Below are positions 1 to 7,520 of a stretch of DNA of 64,000 bases, piece by piece. The stretch is from NCBI RefSeq assembly GCF_008386495.1, contig NZ_VTHJ01000014.1:86470-150469 (forward strand). Direction: 5' to 3'. The translations under genes and the position numbers were made by a program. The notes beneath the pieces are model-generated. The model made no database searches and was not told where the DNA came from. It worked only from the letters and a program-made list of their open reading frames with translations. How positions within the stretch are numbered: the stretch's first letter is position 1; each line of letters starts with the position of its first letter. This DNA comes from Streptomyces tailanensis. Its GTDB lineage: Bacteria; Actinomycetota; Actinomycetes; Streptomycetales; Streptomycetaceae.

Positions 1-728
1 AGGGCGGCGGCGGTGCGCGCCGCGTCCGCGGACCCGGCGGTCTCGATGACGACGTCGAAGTCGTCGGGAAGCTCCTCGTCCTTGGTGCGGAAGTCCGTGG
101 CGCCGAACCGCTTCGACAGCTCGGCCCGGTCCGGACGCGTCCCCACGACGAGCAGCTCGGCCGGCGAGCCCGCCTTCAGGAACTGAACGGCGAACATCCC
201 GAGCGTCCCCGTGCCCACCACGGCCACGCGTTCGCCCGGCACCGCGTTCGCCTTGAGCGCCGCGGCCGCGATGCACGCGGCCGGCTCCAGCAGCGCCGCC
301 GCCGTCAGATCCGCGTCGTCCGGAAGAACGTGCAGCAGGCGGGCGGGAAGCGTGAGCGTGGTGGCCATGGCGCCCGGCTGGGTGAAGCCGGTCTCCTCGT
401 AGCCCGCCGTGCACAGCGTGGTCTCGCCCGCGTGGCAGCGGTCGCAGACCTGGCAGTTCCGGAAGCCCTCGCCCACGACCTTGCGGCCGACCAGACTCGC
501 AGGGACGCCGTCACCGACCGCCTCCACGGTCCCGGACCACTCGTGGCCGGGCGTGAGCGGGTAGCGGACGTACCCTTCCGGCCGGTTGCCCTGGTAGACC
601 TCGCGGTCGCTGCCGCAGATCCCCGAGGCGTGCACCCGGACCAGGGCCTCGCCCGCTTCCGGCTGCCGGGGCTCGTGCGGGACGAGCCGGTGCTCGCCCG
701 GAGCCTCGATCACGACGGCGGTGCTCAC
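1..728 (-). CDS. Zinc-dependent alcohol/polyol dehydrogenase (MDR family), 3' end outside window
   Basis: This gene reads leftwards off the window edge, so only about 242 N-terminal residues are present. Its GTG start at 728 is preceded by GGGAGGA at good spacing. The catalytic zinc Cys lies in SGICGSD (Cys about 38), followed by GHEW with a zinc-ligand His. Four cysteines spaced C-x2-C-x2-C-x7-C form the structural zinc lobe. A Rossmann motif (VVGTGTLGMFA) begins NAD(P) binding. The family oxidises sugar alcohols and related substrates, for example sorbitol or galactitol phosphate. It starts 35 nt after the dehydratase stop and is probably cotranscribed with it, which suggests a sugar-catabolic step. 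The exact substrate cannot be read from the sequence. Confidence 0.85.
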   Translation of the reverse strand, partial: MSTAVVIEAPGEHRLVPHEPRQPEAGEALVRVHASGICGSDREVYQGNRPEGYVRYPLTPGHEWSGTVEAVGDGVPASLVGRKVVGEGFRNCQVCDRCHAGETTLCTAGYEETGFTQPGAMATTLTLPARLLHVLPDDADLTAAALLEPAACIAAAALKANAVPGERVAVVGTGTLGMFAVQFLKAGSPAELLVVGTRPDRAELSKRFGATDFRTKDEELPDDFDVVIETAGSADAARTAAA

Positions 729-763
729 TGGGTCCTCCCGAAGCCGGGCCGGTGGGTGGGCGC

Positions 764-1927
764 TCACTCGGTGCCCTTGGGCTTGCGCTGCTCCCAGCCG
801 TCGGCCCACAGGTCGAAGCGGGCCTGCTGCTGCGGGAACTCCGCGGCGGCGTCGACGTCCAGCTCGACCCCGAGACCGGGCTCGTGGGAGAGGTGGAAGC
901 AGCCGTCCTCGGGGTTCACCTGGGGGGCGCCCTTGATGACCTTCTTGATCTCCGCGTCCGCGAAGTCGTTGAAGTGCTCAAGGATCTTGAAGTTGGGTGC
1001 GGTGAAGCCGACCTGGAGGGAGGCGGCGGTCAGGACCGGCCCGCCCACGTTGTGCGGCGCGACCAGCATGTAGTGCGTCTCGGCGGTGGCGGCCAGCTTA
1101 CGGGTCTCCCAGATACCGCCGATGTGACCGACGTCCGGCTGGATGATGTCCACGGCCTGGCTCTCGAAGAGCTCACGGAACTCGATGCGATCGTGAATGC
1201 GCTCACCCGTGGCGACCGGCATGTCGACCTTGGCGGCGACCTTCTCCAGCGCCTTCAGGTTCTCCGGCGGCACCGGCTCCTCCAGCCACGCGGGCTTGAA
1301 GGGCGCCAGCTCCTTGGCCAGGCGGACGGCGGTGGCGGGGGAGAACCGGCCGTGCATCTCCAGCATCAGCTCGGCGTCCGGGCCGATGGCGTCGCGCACG
1401 GCCTCGATCAGGGAGACCGCGTAGAGGCTCTGCTCGTGGTCCAGCTCGAAGTGGCCGGTCCCGAACGGGTCGATCTTGAGCGCCCGGTAACCGCGCTCCA
1501 TGACCCCCTGGGCCGCCTTGTGGTACGCCTCGGGCGTCCGCTCGGTGGTGTACCAGCCGTTGGCGTACGCCTTGACCTTGTCGGTGACCTTGCCGCCGAG
1601 CAGCTGCCAGACCGGCACGCCGAGCGCCTTGCCCTTGATGTCCCAGCAGGCCATCTCGATCACGGCGATGCCGGACATCACGATCTCACCGGCCCGGCCG
1701 TAGTCGCCGTACTTCATCCGCTTGACGAGATCCTCGACAGCGAAGGGGTCCGACCCGAGAATGTGGTTGTTCTTCGCCTCGTGCAGATAGCCGAGCAGCG
1801 CGTCGGTGTGGCCCAGCATGCGGGTCTCGCCGACGCCGGTGAGTCCCTCGTCGGTGTGCACCTGGACGTAGGTCAGGTTCCGCCACGGCGTTCCGACCAC
1901 GTGCGTGCTGATTCCCGTGATGCGCAC
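764..1927 (-). CDS. Mandelate racemase/enolase-superfamily sugar-acid dehydratase (galactonate dehydratase-like)
   Basis: A 387-residue cytoplasmic protein starting at GTG 1927 (AGGGAGT upstream). The start sequence VRITGIST is typical of the family's N-terminal cap domain. The barrel shows the expected pattern: a Lys in ALKID, then metal ligands in EMHG, EEP and GER, and a His in APHN, as in D-galactonate-type dehydratases that remove water from a sugar acid to give a 2-keto-3-deoxy acid. It diverges from the LacI gene, heads a leftward unit with the zinc dehydrogenase, and has its own sigma-70-like promoter with operator boxes. With the galactofuranose-type importer nearby, a role in galactose-acid breakdown is inferred. 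Substrate within the family is uncertain. Confidence 0.85.
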   Translation of the reverse strand: MRITGISTHVVGTPWRNLTYVQVHTDEGLTGVGETRMLGHTDALLGYLHEAKNNHILGSDPFAVEDLVKRMKYGDYGRAGEIVMSGIAVIEMACWDIKGKALGVPVWQLLGGKVTDKVKAYANGWYTTERTPEAYHKAAQGVMERGYRALKIDPFGTGHFELDHEQSLYAVSLIEAVRDAIGPDAELMLEMHGRFSPATAVRLAKELAPFKPAWLEEPVPPENLKALEKVAAKVDMPVATGERIHDRIEFRELFESQAVDIIQPDVGHIGGIWETRKLAATAETHYMLVAPHNVGGPVLTAASLQVGFTAPNFKILEHFNDFADAEIKKVIKGAPQVNPEDGCFHLSHEPGLGVELDVDAAAEFPQQQARFDLWADGWEQRKPKGTE

Positions 1928-1951
1928 GGTACTCCCTGTCCTTTGTAGTCT

Positions 1952-1979
1952 GTTCGAAATATCGACACTCGTTCGAAAT
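1952..1979 (-). promoter_or_regulatory. Paired ATTTCGAAC operator-like boxes in the dehydratase leader
   Basis: Two copies of ATTTCGAAC (palindromic core TTCGAA), read on the minus strand, start 19 bp apart, just downstream of the predicted transcription start. The promoter-proximal copy extends to ATTTCGAACGAGTGTCGA. A 15/18 match to it lies at 3555-3572 upstream of ytfQ. The position fits a repressor site. Confidence 0.6.
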
Positions 1980-1989
1980 GCTGGTCGCG

Positions 1990-2019
1990 ACAGTAGGGAC
2001 GACCCTGTGCGAGTGTCAA
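1990..2019 (-). promoter_or_regulatory. Sigma-70-type promoter of the dehydratase unit
   Basis: On the minus strand TTGACA (2019-2014) and TACTGT (1995-1990) are separated by 18 nt, a near-consensus vegetative promoter. It would start RNA about 55 nt before the GTG at 1927 and directly in front of the TTCGAA boxes. Confidence 0.7.
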
Positions 2020-2238
2020 TGGGTCTACAAACAACGGTTTGGACGCGACGGCGGAGGCGGCCCGCGAGGCGGCTGCGGCGGGGGTGTGCCGCGAGGGCCG
2101 CCGGCCTCTTCGGGGGCGTGTGCATGCCTCCCATGGTGCCACTCGGAGGGTGTCTGACCAGGCAAGACGACTGCTGCAGTCCAACCCCCTCCGCCCGCTG
2201 CGTTATTCAACCGTGACGACTTCCCTGGCGCAGACCCC

Positions 2239-2269
2239 TTGACCGCCATGAATTGTTAGCGCTCACAAT
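2239..2269 (+). promoter_or_regulatory. lac-operator-like palindrome over the LacI gene promoter
   Basis: ATTGTTAGCGCTCACAAT (2252-2269) is an 18-bp palindrome with a single mismatched pair and the central CG step typical of LacI-family operators. A TTGACC -35-like hexamer lies just before it (2239-2244), and CACAAT at its right end could be the -10. Autoregulation by the LacI protein encoded at 2459 is the simplest reading. The remaining intergenic DNA (2020-2458) shows nothing else convincing. Confidence 0.65.
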
Positions 2270-2458
2270 GACCTCCGCGTTCATCAGTCGTCGCACAACG
2301 GCACCAGGAGGTACGAGCGTCGTGTCGGCAGAGCCCCAACTCGCCTTATCGCCCGCATTCCTGGGGCTGTCCGGAACCCCGGCGTGACGCCGGCGGCGCG
2401 GAGTCGTCCGCCCACGTCACAGGTCCTGTCAGCCGACGACCGCCAAGGAGGTGCGGCC

Positions 2459-3505
2459 GTGACCCAATCGCAGCTTCGGCCGCCCACCATGGCCGATGTG
2501 GCACGCCAGGCCGGCGTGTCCCATCAGACCGTGTCCCGTGTGCTGGGGGACCACCCCAACGTGCGGGACGAGACACGGGCCAAGGTGCTGCGCGCGATCG
2601 AGGAGATGGGCTACCGCCGTAACTTCTCCGCACGGGCCCTGGCGACCCGGCGCACCCGGACCCTGGGTGTGGTCGCCTCCAACACCACGCTCTACGGCCC
2701 GGCCAGTACGTTGTTCGCGCTGGAGGAGGCGGCGCGCGCCGAGGGCTATCTCGTCTCGACGGTCAGTCTGCGCAGGCTGACGGTGGAGACGCTGTCCGAG
2801 GCGCTCGACCGGCTCAGTGAGGGCGGGGTGGAGGGGGTCATCGCCATCGCCCCGCAGCGGTCGGCGGTCGAGGCCCTCGCCGAACTCCGCCATCCGTTCC
2901 CGGTGGTGGCCGTGGGTACCGGCTCCGGCGCGCAGATCCCCAGCGTCAACGTGGATCAGAACCTGGGCGCACGGCTGGCCACCGGCCATCTGCTCGCCAC
3001 CGGCCACCGCAGGGTCTGGCATCTCGCCGGACCCGAGGACTGGCAGGAGGCGGCGGACCGGGCCGACGGCTGGCGGGCGACCCTCGAAGAGGCGGACATC
3101 GAACCACCGATGCTGCTGCGGGGGGACTGGAGTCCGCTGTCGGGCTACCGGGCCGGCCAGGAACTGGCGGGCTGGGTGGGACGCGGCCTGACCGCCGTGT
3201 TCGTGGCCAACGACCAGATGGCACTGGGGGTGTTGCGGGCGCTGCGTGAGGCGGGCGTACGTACTCCCCAGGACGTGGCGGTGGCCGGCTTCGACGACAT
3301 CCCGGAGTCGGAGTTCTTCGCCCCGCCGCTCACCACCGTCCGGCAGGACTTCGCGGCGGTGGGCAAGCAGGGCATCGCCCTGCTGCTGGACCTGATCGAG
3401 GGCCGTACCCCCTGCGGTACGTCCCAGGTCTCCATCGAGCCCCAACTCGTCGTCCGCGCAAGCACGTTCCCGTACCTTCCTCAGCCGGGAGCCGCTCCCG
3501 GCTGA
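2459..3505 (+). CDS. LacI-family transcriptional regulator
   Basis: A 348-residue DNA-binding sugar-responsive regulator. The GTG at 2459 follows AAGGAGGTGC. The N-terminal helix-turn-helix is canonical (MADVARQAGVSHQTVSRVL), with the hinge helix around SARALATRRTRTLGVV, followed by a periplasmic-binding-protein-like effector domain (FVANDQMALGVLRALRE, VAGFDDIPESEFF). It lies between the divergent dehydratase unit and the ytfQRT-yjfF operon and is the obvious candidate to control both. A perfect hairpin overlaps its stop codon. The lac-like palindrome at 2252-2269 fits its own operator; whether it also recognises the TTCGAA boxes is unknown. Confidence 0.93.
   Translation: MTQSQLRPPTMADVARQAGVSHQTVSRVLGDHPNVRDETRAKVLRAIEEMGYRRNFSARALATRRTRTLGVVASNTTLYGPASTLFALEEAARAEGYLVSTVSLRRLTVETLSEALDRLSEGGVEGVIAIAPQRSAVEALAELRHPFPVVAVGTGSGAQIPSVNVDQNLGARLATGHLLATGHRRVWHLAGPEDWQEAADRADGWRATLEEADIEPPMLLRGDWSPLSGYRAGQELAGWVGRGLTAVFVANDQMALGVLRALREAGVRTPQDVAVAGFDDIPESEFFAPPLTTVRQDFAAVGKQGIALLLDLIEGRTPCGTSQVSIEPQLVVRASTFPYLPQPGAAPG
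3482..3504 (+). terminator. Hairpin at the end of the LacI gene
   Basis: CAGCCGGGAG and CTCCCGGCTG form a perfect 10-bp stem with a 3-nt loop. The TGA stop (3503-3505) lies in the right arm. There is no U-tract, which is common in Streptomyces. Confidence 0.6.
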
Positions 3506-3554
3506 CACCGCACCACCCGGTCGCCTTTCGTTCTCCGGGCCGAGCGTGACCGAC

Positions 3555-3572
3555 ATTTCGAACGATGATCGA
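3555..3572 (+). promoter_or_regulatory. ATTTCGAAC operator-like box upstream of ytfQ
   Basis: ATTTCGAACGATGATCGA matches the box in the dehydratase leader (1979-1962, minus strand) at 15 of 18 positions. It ends 88 nt before the ytfQ start. No strong promoter hexamers were recognised around it. Confidence 0.55.
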
Positions 3573-3660
3573 CAGGCTGGACGCAGTGCAGCCGGTCCCA
3601 CCGAGTAGCCAACGAGTACCAGCGGTCCATCCCAGGGCCGGCTCTTCAAAGGAGAAGAAC

Positions 3661-4662
3661 ATGCTCAACAGACGGAACTTCCTCACTGCGGCGGTCGGCG
3701 TGGCGGCCACGGCCGGTCTGGCGGCCTGCGCCAAGGAGGACAGCTCCTCCACCGGCTCCTCCTCCGGCGGCAGCGACACGATCACCCTCGGCTTCTCCCA
3801 GGTCGGCTCCGAGAGCGGCTGGCGCAGCGCCAACACCGACTCGGTGAAGTCGGCCGCCAAGGAGGCGGGCTACAAGCTGCAGTTCTCCGACGCGCAGCAG
3901 AAGCAGGAGAACCAGATCTCCGCCATCCGCAGCTTCATCGCGCAGAAGGTGGACGTCATAGCCTTCTCGCCGGTGGTCGTCACCGGCTGGGACGCCGTGC
4001 TCAAGGAGGCCCAGGCGGCGAAGATCCCGGTCGTCCTGACCGACCGGTCCGTCGAGAGCGACGAGTCCCTCTTCGCCACCCTGGTCGGCTCCGACTTCAC
4101 CGACGAGGGCCGGCGCGCCGCCCGGATCCTGGAGAAGGTCCTGGAGAAGGCCGGCCACAAGGGCGACGTGAAGATCGCCCAGCTGGAGGGCACCACCGGT
4201 GCCGCCCCCGCGATCGAGCGAGCCAAGGGCTTCAAGGAGGTCATGGACGCCGACCACGCGGACGACTGGAAGATCGTCGTCACGCAGACCGGCGACTTCA
4301 CCCGGGCCGGCGGCAAGCAGGTCATGTCGGCCTTCCTGCAGTCCAACCCGGACATCAACGTCCTCTACGCGCACAACGACGACATGGGCCTGGGCGCCAT
4401 CCAGGCCATCGAGGCGGCCGGCAAGAAGCCCGGCAAGGACATCCTGATCATCACGGTCGACGGTGTGAAGGACGGCTTCATCGCCATGTCCGAAGGCAAG
4501 ATCAACGCGATCGTCGAGTGCAACCCGCTGCTCGGCCCCCAGCTGATGGACGTCGTGAAGAAGGTCCACGCCGGCGAGACGGTCGAGCGCTGGATCAAGA
4601 CCGAGGAGAGCGACTTCATGCAGGACCAGGCCAAGGACGCGCTCCCCACCCGTAAGTACTGA
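3661..4662 (+). CDS. ytfQ: Galactofuranose-type ABC transporter substrate-binding lipoprotein
   Basis: A 333-residue extracytoplasmic sugar receptor. The ATG follows AAGGAGAAGAAC. The signal sequence has a twin-arginine motif (RRNFL) and a lipobox LAAC (Cys 23), so it is probably exported by Tat and lipid-anchored. A Ser/Gly-rich linker leads into the ligand-binding domain. GFSQVGSESGW, QQKQENQI, APVV-like SPVVVTGW, QTGDFTR and YAHNDDM match E. coli YtfQ, which binds galactofuranose. The ATPase and two permeases follow at once. An intercistronic hairpin after the gene fits the usual excess of binding protein over transporter. Confidence 0.92.
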   Translation: MLNRRNFLTAAVGVAATAGLAACAKEDSSSTGSSSGGSDTITLGFSQVGSESGWRSANTDSVKSAAKEAGYKLQFSDAQQKQENQISAIRSFIAQKVDVIAFSPVVVTGWDAVLKEAQAAKIPVVLTDRSVESDESLFATLVGSDFTDEGRRAARILEKVLEKAGHKGDVKIAQLEGTTGAAPAIERAKGFKEVMDADHADDWKIVVTQTGDFTRAGGKQVMSAFLQSNPDINVLYAHNDDMGLGAIQAIEAAGKKPGKDILIITVDGVKDGFIAMSEGKINAIVECNPLLGPQLMDVVKKVHAGETVERWIKTEESDFMQDQAKDALPTRKY

Positions 4663-4692
4663 CCGACCGCACCCACCGGCAGGGGCCTCCGG

Positions 4693-4868
4693 CCGACCGA
4701 ATCTCGGTCGGTCGGGCCCTGTGGGCCTGCAGCGGCTCGTAGGAGCGCTGCCGTGACTCCGCCTCACGTGGGGGCTTCCAGCCAAAAGGCTGCGGTCCAG
4801 CCCGAACCGACCCCTTGCGGGGCGTAATCAACCTGACACGGAACGAATTCCATACCGGCAAAGCCGGT
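4693..4868 (+). other. Hairpin-rich intercistronic region between ytfQ and ytfR
   Basis: The 228-nt gap holds four small stem-loops: CCGACCGA/TCGGTCGG (4693-4711), CAGCC/GGCTG (4779-4792), CCCC/GGGG (4811-4822) and ACCGGC/GCCGGT (4854-4868), the last 12 nt before the ytfR ribosome site. They could attenuate transcription or stabilise the upstream ytfQ message. No promoter was recognised. Confidence 0.5.
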
Positions 4869-4890
4869 GACCCCCTCACTAGGGAGAGGT

Positions 4891-6429
4891 ATGGCAGAGC
4901 CGCGGCCCGTCCTGGAGATGACGGGCATAGTCAAAGAGTTTCCGGGGGTACGGGCTCTGTCGGGCGTCGACTTCCGGCTCTTCCCCGGCGAGATCCACGC
5001 CCTCATGGGCGAGAACGGGGCCGGGAAATCCACCCTCATCAAGGTGCTGACCGGGGTCCACACCCTGGACGGCGGCACCATCACCCTCGACGGCAAGACC
5101 GTGCGGATCGGCAGCCCGCTGGAGGCCCAGCACGCCGGCATCAGCACGGTCTACCAGGAGGTCAACCTCTGCCCCAACCTCTCGGTGGCGGAGAACATCT
5201 TCATCGGCCGTGAGCCCACCCGCGGCGGCCGCATCCAGTGGAAGCAGCTGCGCAAGGAAGCCGCGGAGATGGTCGACCGCCTCGGCCTCGACATCGACGT
5301 GACGGCGCCGCTGTCCTCGTACCCGCTGGCCGTGCAGCAACTGGTCGCGATCGTACGGTCGGTGGGCCACGGCGACAGCGACGGCCAGGGCTCCGGCACC
5401 AAGGTGCTCGTCCTGGACGAGCCCACCTCCAGCCTCGACCGCGACGAGGTCCTCGAACTGTTCCGCCTGATGCGGCGCCTGCGGGACGAGGGCGTCGCGA
5501 TCCTCTTCGTGTCGCACTTCCTCGACCAGATCTACGAGATCTGCGACCGCATGACCGTCCTGCGCAACGGCACCCTCGTCGGCGAGCACATGGTCGCCGA
5601 CCTCGACCAGGTCGGGCTGATCGAGCTGATGATCGGCAAGGCCCTGGACCAGCTGGAGGAGCTCCACGAGCACCAGCTGCGCTCCGACGTCGGCGAGACG
5701 CTCGTCAAGGCCGAGGGCCTCGGCCGCACCGGCGGCATCGCCCCCTTCGACCTGGAGATCAAGAAGGGCGAGGTGCTCGGCCTCGCCGGACTGCTCGGCT
5801 CCGGCCGCACCGAACTGGCCCGGCTGCTCTTCGGCGCCGACCAGCCCGACAGCGGCAAGGTGACCATCGCCGGCAAGCAGGTCTCGATGAGCGCCCCCAA
5901 CGACGCCATCGGCGCCGGCGTCGCCTTCTGCTCGGAGAACCGCAAGACCGAAGGCCTCGTCCCCGACCTCACGGTCCGCGAGAACATCATCCTCGCCCTC
6001 CAGGCGTCCCGCGGCTGGACCCGGCCCATCCCGGCCTCCCAGCGCGACGAACTCGTCGCCAAGTACATCAAGGCCCTCGACATCCGCCCCGCCAACCCCG
6101 AGGCCCGCGTCGGCCAGTTGAGCGGCGGCAACCAGCAGAAGGTGCTCCTCGCCCGCTGGCTGATCACCCAACCGAAGCTGCTGATCCTCGACGAGCCGAC
6201 CCGCGGCATCGACATCGGCGCCAAGGCCGAGATCCAGAAGCTCGTGGTCTCCCTCTCCGAGGACGGCATGTCCGTGCTGTACATCGCCGCCGAACTGGAG
6301 GAGGTCCTCCGCCTCAGCCACACCATCGGAGTGCTCCGCGACCGCAAACTCGTGGCGCAGCTGACCAACGGGCCGGAGATCACCACCAGCAAGATCCTGG
6401 AGACCATCGCGAGCGGAGAGCACCAGTGA
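4891..6429 (+). CDS. ytfR: Sugar ABC transporter ATP-binding protein (duplicated ATPase domains)
   Basis: A 512-residue fused ATPase energising the importer. The ATG at 4891 follows AGGGAGAGGT and is preferred over an in-frame GTG at 4867 that lies inside a hairpin. Domain 1 has Walker A (GENGAGKST, about residue 42) and Walker B (VLVLDEPTSSLD) but a degenerate signature (YPLAVQQLV). Domain 2 has the degenerate Walker A GLLGSGRTEL, signature LSGGNQQK and Walker B LLILDEPTRGID. This asymmetry is normal for the ribose/galactose (CUT2) class. The stop overlaps the ytfT start (GTGA). Confidence 0.93.
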   Translation: MAEPRPVLEMTGIVKEFPGVRALSGVDFRLFPGEIHALMGENGAGKSTLIKVLTGVHTLDGGTITLDGKTVRIGSPLEAQHAGISTVYQEVNLCPNLSVAENIFIGREPTRGGRIQWKQLRKEAAEMVDRLGLDIDVTAPLSSYPLAVQQLVAIVRSVGHGDSDGQGSGTKVLVLDEPTSSLDRDEVLELFRLMRRLRDEGVAILFVSHFLDQIYEICDRMTVLRNGTLVGEHMVADLDQVGLIELMIGKALDQLEELHEHQLRSDVGETLVKAEGLGRTGGIAPFDLEIKKGEVLGLAGLLGSGRTELARLLFGADQPDSGKVTIAGKQVSMSAPNDAIGAGVAFCSENRKTEGLVPDLTVRENIILALQASRGWTRPIPASQRDELVAKYIKALDIRPANPEARVGQLSGGNQQKVLLARWLITQPKLLILDEPTRGIDIGAKAEIQKLVVSLSEDGMSVLYIAAELEEVLRLSHTIGVLRDRKLVAQLTNGPEITTSKILETIASGEHQ

Positions 6430-7520
6430 GTACCCCGGCAGTGACCACCCCCTCCCGCTGGCGAGCACTGACGCACCACCACCTGTTCTGGCCCGTCGCG
6501 GTCCTGATCGCCCTGCTGCTCGTCAACGTCCCCTTCACCCCCGACTTCTTCGCGATCCGGATGACGGACGGCCACCTCTACGGCAGCCTCGTCTCCATCG
6601 TGCTGTTCGGCTCGCCGCTGATCCTGGTCGCCGTCGGCATGACCCTCGTCATCGCCACCGGCGGCATCGACCTCTCCGTCGGCGCCGTCGTCGCCATCAC
6701 CGGCGCCCTGACCTGCTCGTACATCAGCGACCAGGCCGACCAGAACGCGCTGGCCGGGGTGTTCCTCGCCATGGGCATAGGCCTGGTGGCGGCAGTGCTC
6801 TGCGGCCTGTGGAACGGCTTCCTGGTCGCCCGCATGGGCATCCAGCCGATCATCGCGACCCTCATCATCATGGTCGCCGGACGCGGTGTCGCCCAGCTGA
6901 TCACCGACGGCCAGATCATCACCATCAACAGCGAGCCGTACAAGCTGATCGGCGGCGGCTACTGGCTGACCCTGCCCTTCTCCATCTTCGTCGTCGCCGC
7001 GGTCGTGGCCGTCACCATCGCCCTGACCCGCCGTACGGCGCTCGGCCTGCTCGTCGAGTCGGTCGGCGGCAACGCCGAGGCCAGCCGCCTGGTCGGCATC
7101 AGGTCCATGCGCATCAAGATCATGGTGTACATGTTCTGCGCCCTGTGCGCGGGCATCGCCGGCCTGATGATCAGCTCCAACACCTCGGCCGCGGACGGCA
7201 ACAACGCCGGCCTGTGGATCGAGCTGGACGCGATCCTCGCGGTCGTCATCGGCGGTACCTCGCTGCTCGGCGGCCGGTTCTCCATCGGCGGCACCGTGAT
7301 CGGCGCCCTCGTCATCCAGACCCTGACCACCACGATCTACACCATCGGCGTGCCCACCCAGACCAACCTGGTCTTCAAGGCCGCCGTCGTCATCGTCGTC
7401 TGCCTGCTGCAGTCCCCGAAGTTCCGGGCCAAGGTCTTCGGCGCCCGCGGGCGGGCCGCCGCCCCGGTGACGCCCGCCGCGCCGGCCGACGCCGCCCCGA
7501 AGATGGAGGTGTCGCGATGA
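6426..7520 (+). CDS. ytfT: Sugar ABC transporter permease, first subunit
   Basis: A 364-residue polytopic membrane protein of the CUT2 permease class, starting at GTG 6426 within the ytfR stop. Hydrophobic segments begin at about residue 20 (FWPVAVLIALLLV). The conserved family loop GGIDLSVGAVVAI and the C-terminal VVIGGTSLLGGRFSIGGT are present. It pairs with the product of the next gene to form the channel. Translational coupling on both sides (GTGA, ATGA) shows one operon with ytfR and yjfF. An Ala/Pro-rich cytoplasmic tail ends the protein. Confidence 0.93.
   Translation: MSTPAVTTPSRWRALTHHHLFWPVAVLIALLLVNVPFTPDFFAIRMTDGHLYGSLVSIVLFGSPLILVAVGMTLVIATGGIDLSVGAVVAITGALTCSYISDQADQNALAGVFLAMGIGLVAAVLCGLWNGFLVARMGIQPIIATLIIMVAGRGVAQLITDGQIITINSEPYKLIGGGYWLTLPFSIFVVAAVVAVTIALTRRTALGLLVESVGGNAEASRLVGIRSMRIKIMVYMFCALCAGIAGLMISSNTSAADGNNAGLWIELDAILAVVIGGTSLLGGRFSIGGTVIGALVIQTLTTTIYTIGVPTQTNLVFKAAVVIVVCLLQSPKFRAKVFGARGRAAAPVTPAAPADAAPKMEVSR

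Noticed and set aside
2252..2269. Contaminating vector lac operator
   Set aside because: The palindrome differs from the E. coli operator, lies in a normal high-GC intergenic region beside a native LacI gene, and no vector sequence surrounds it.
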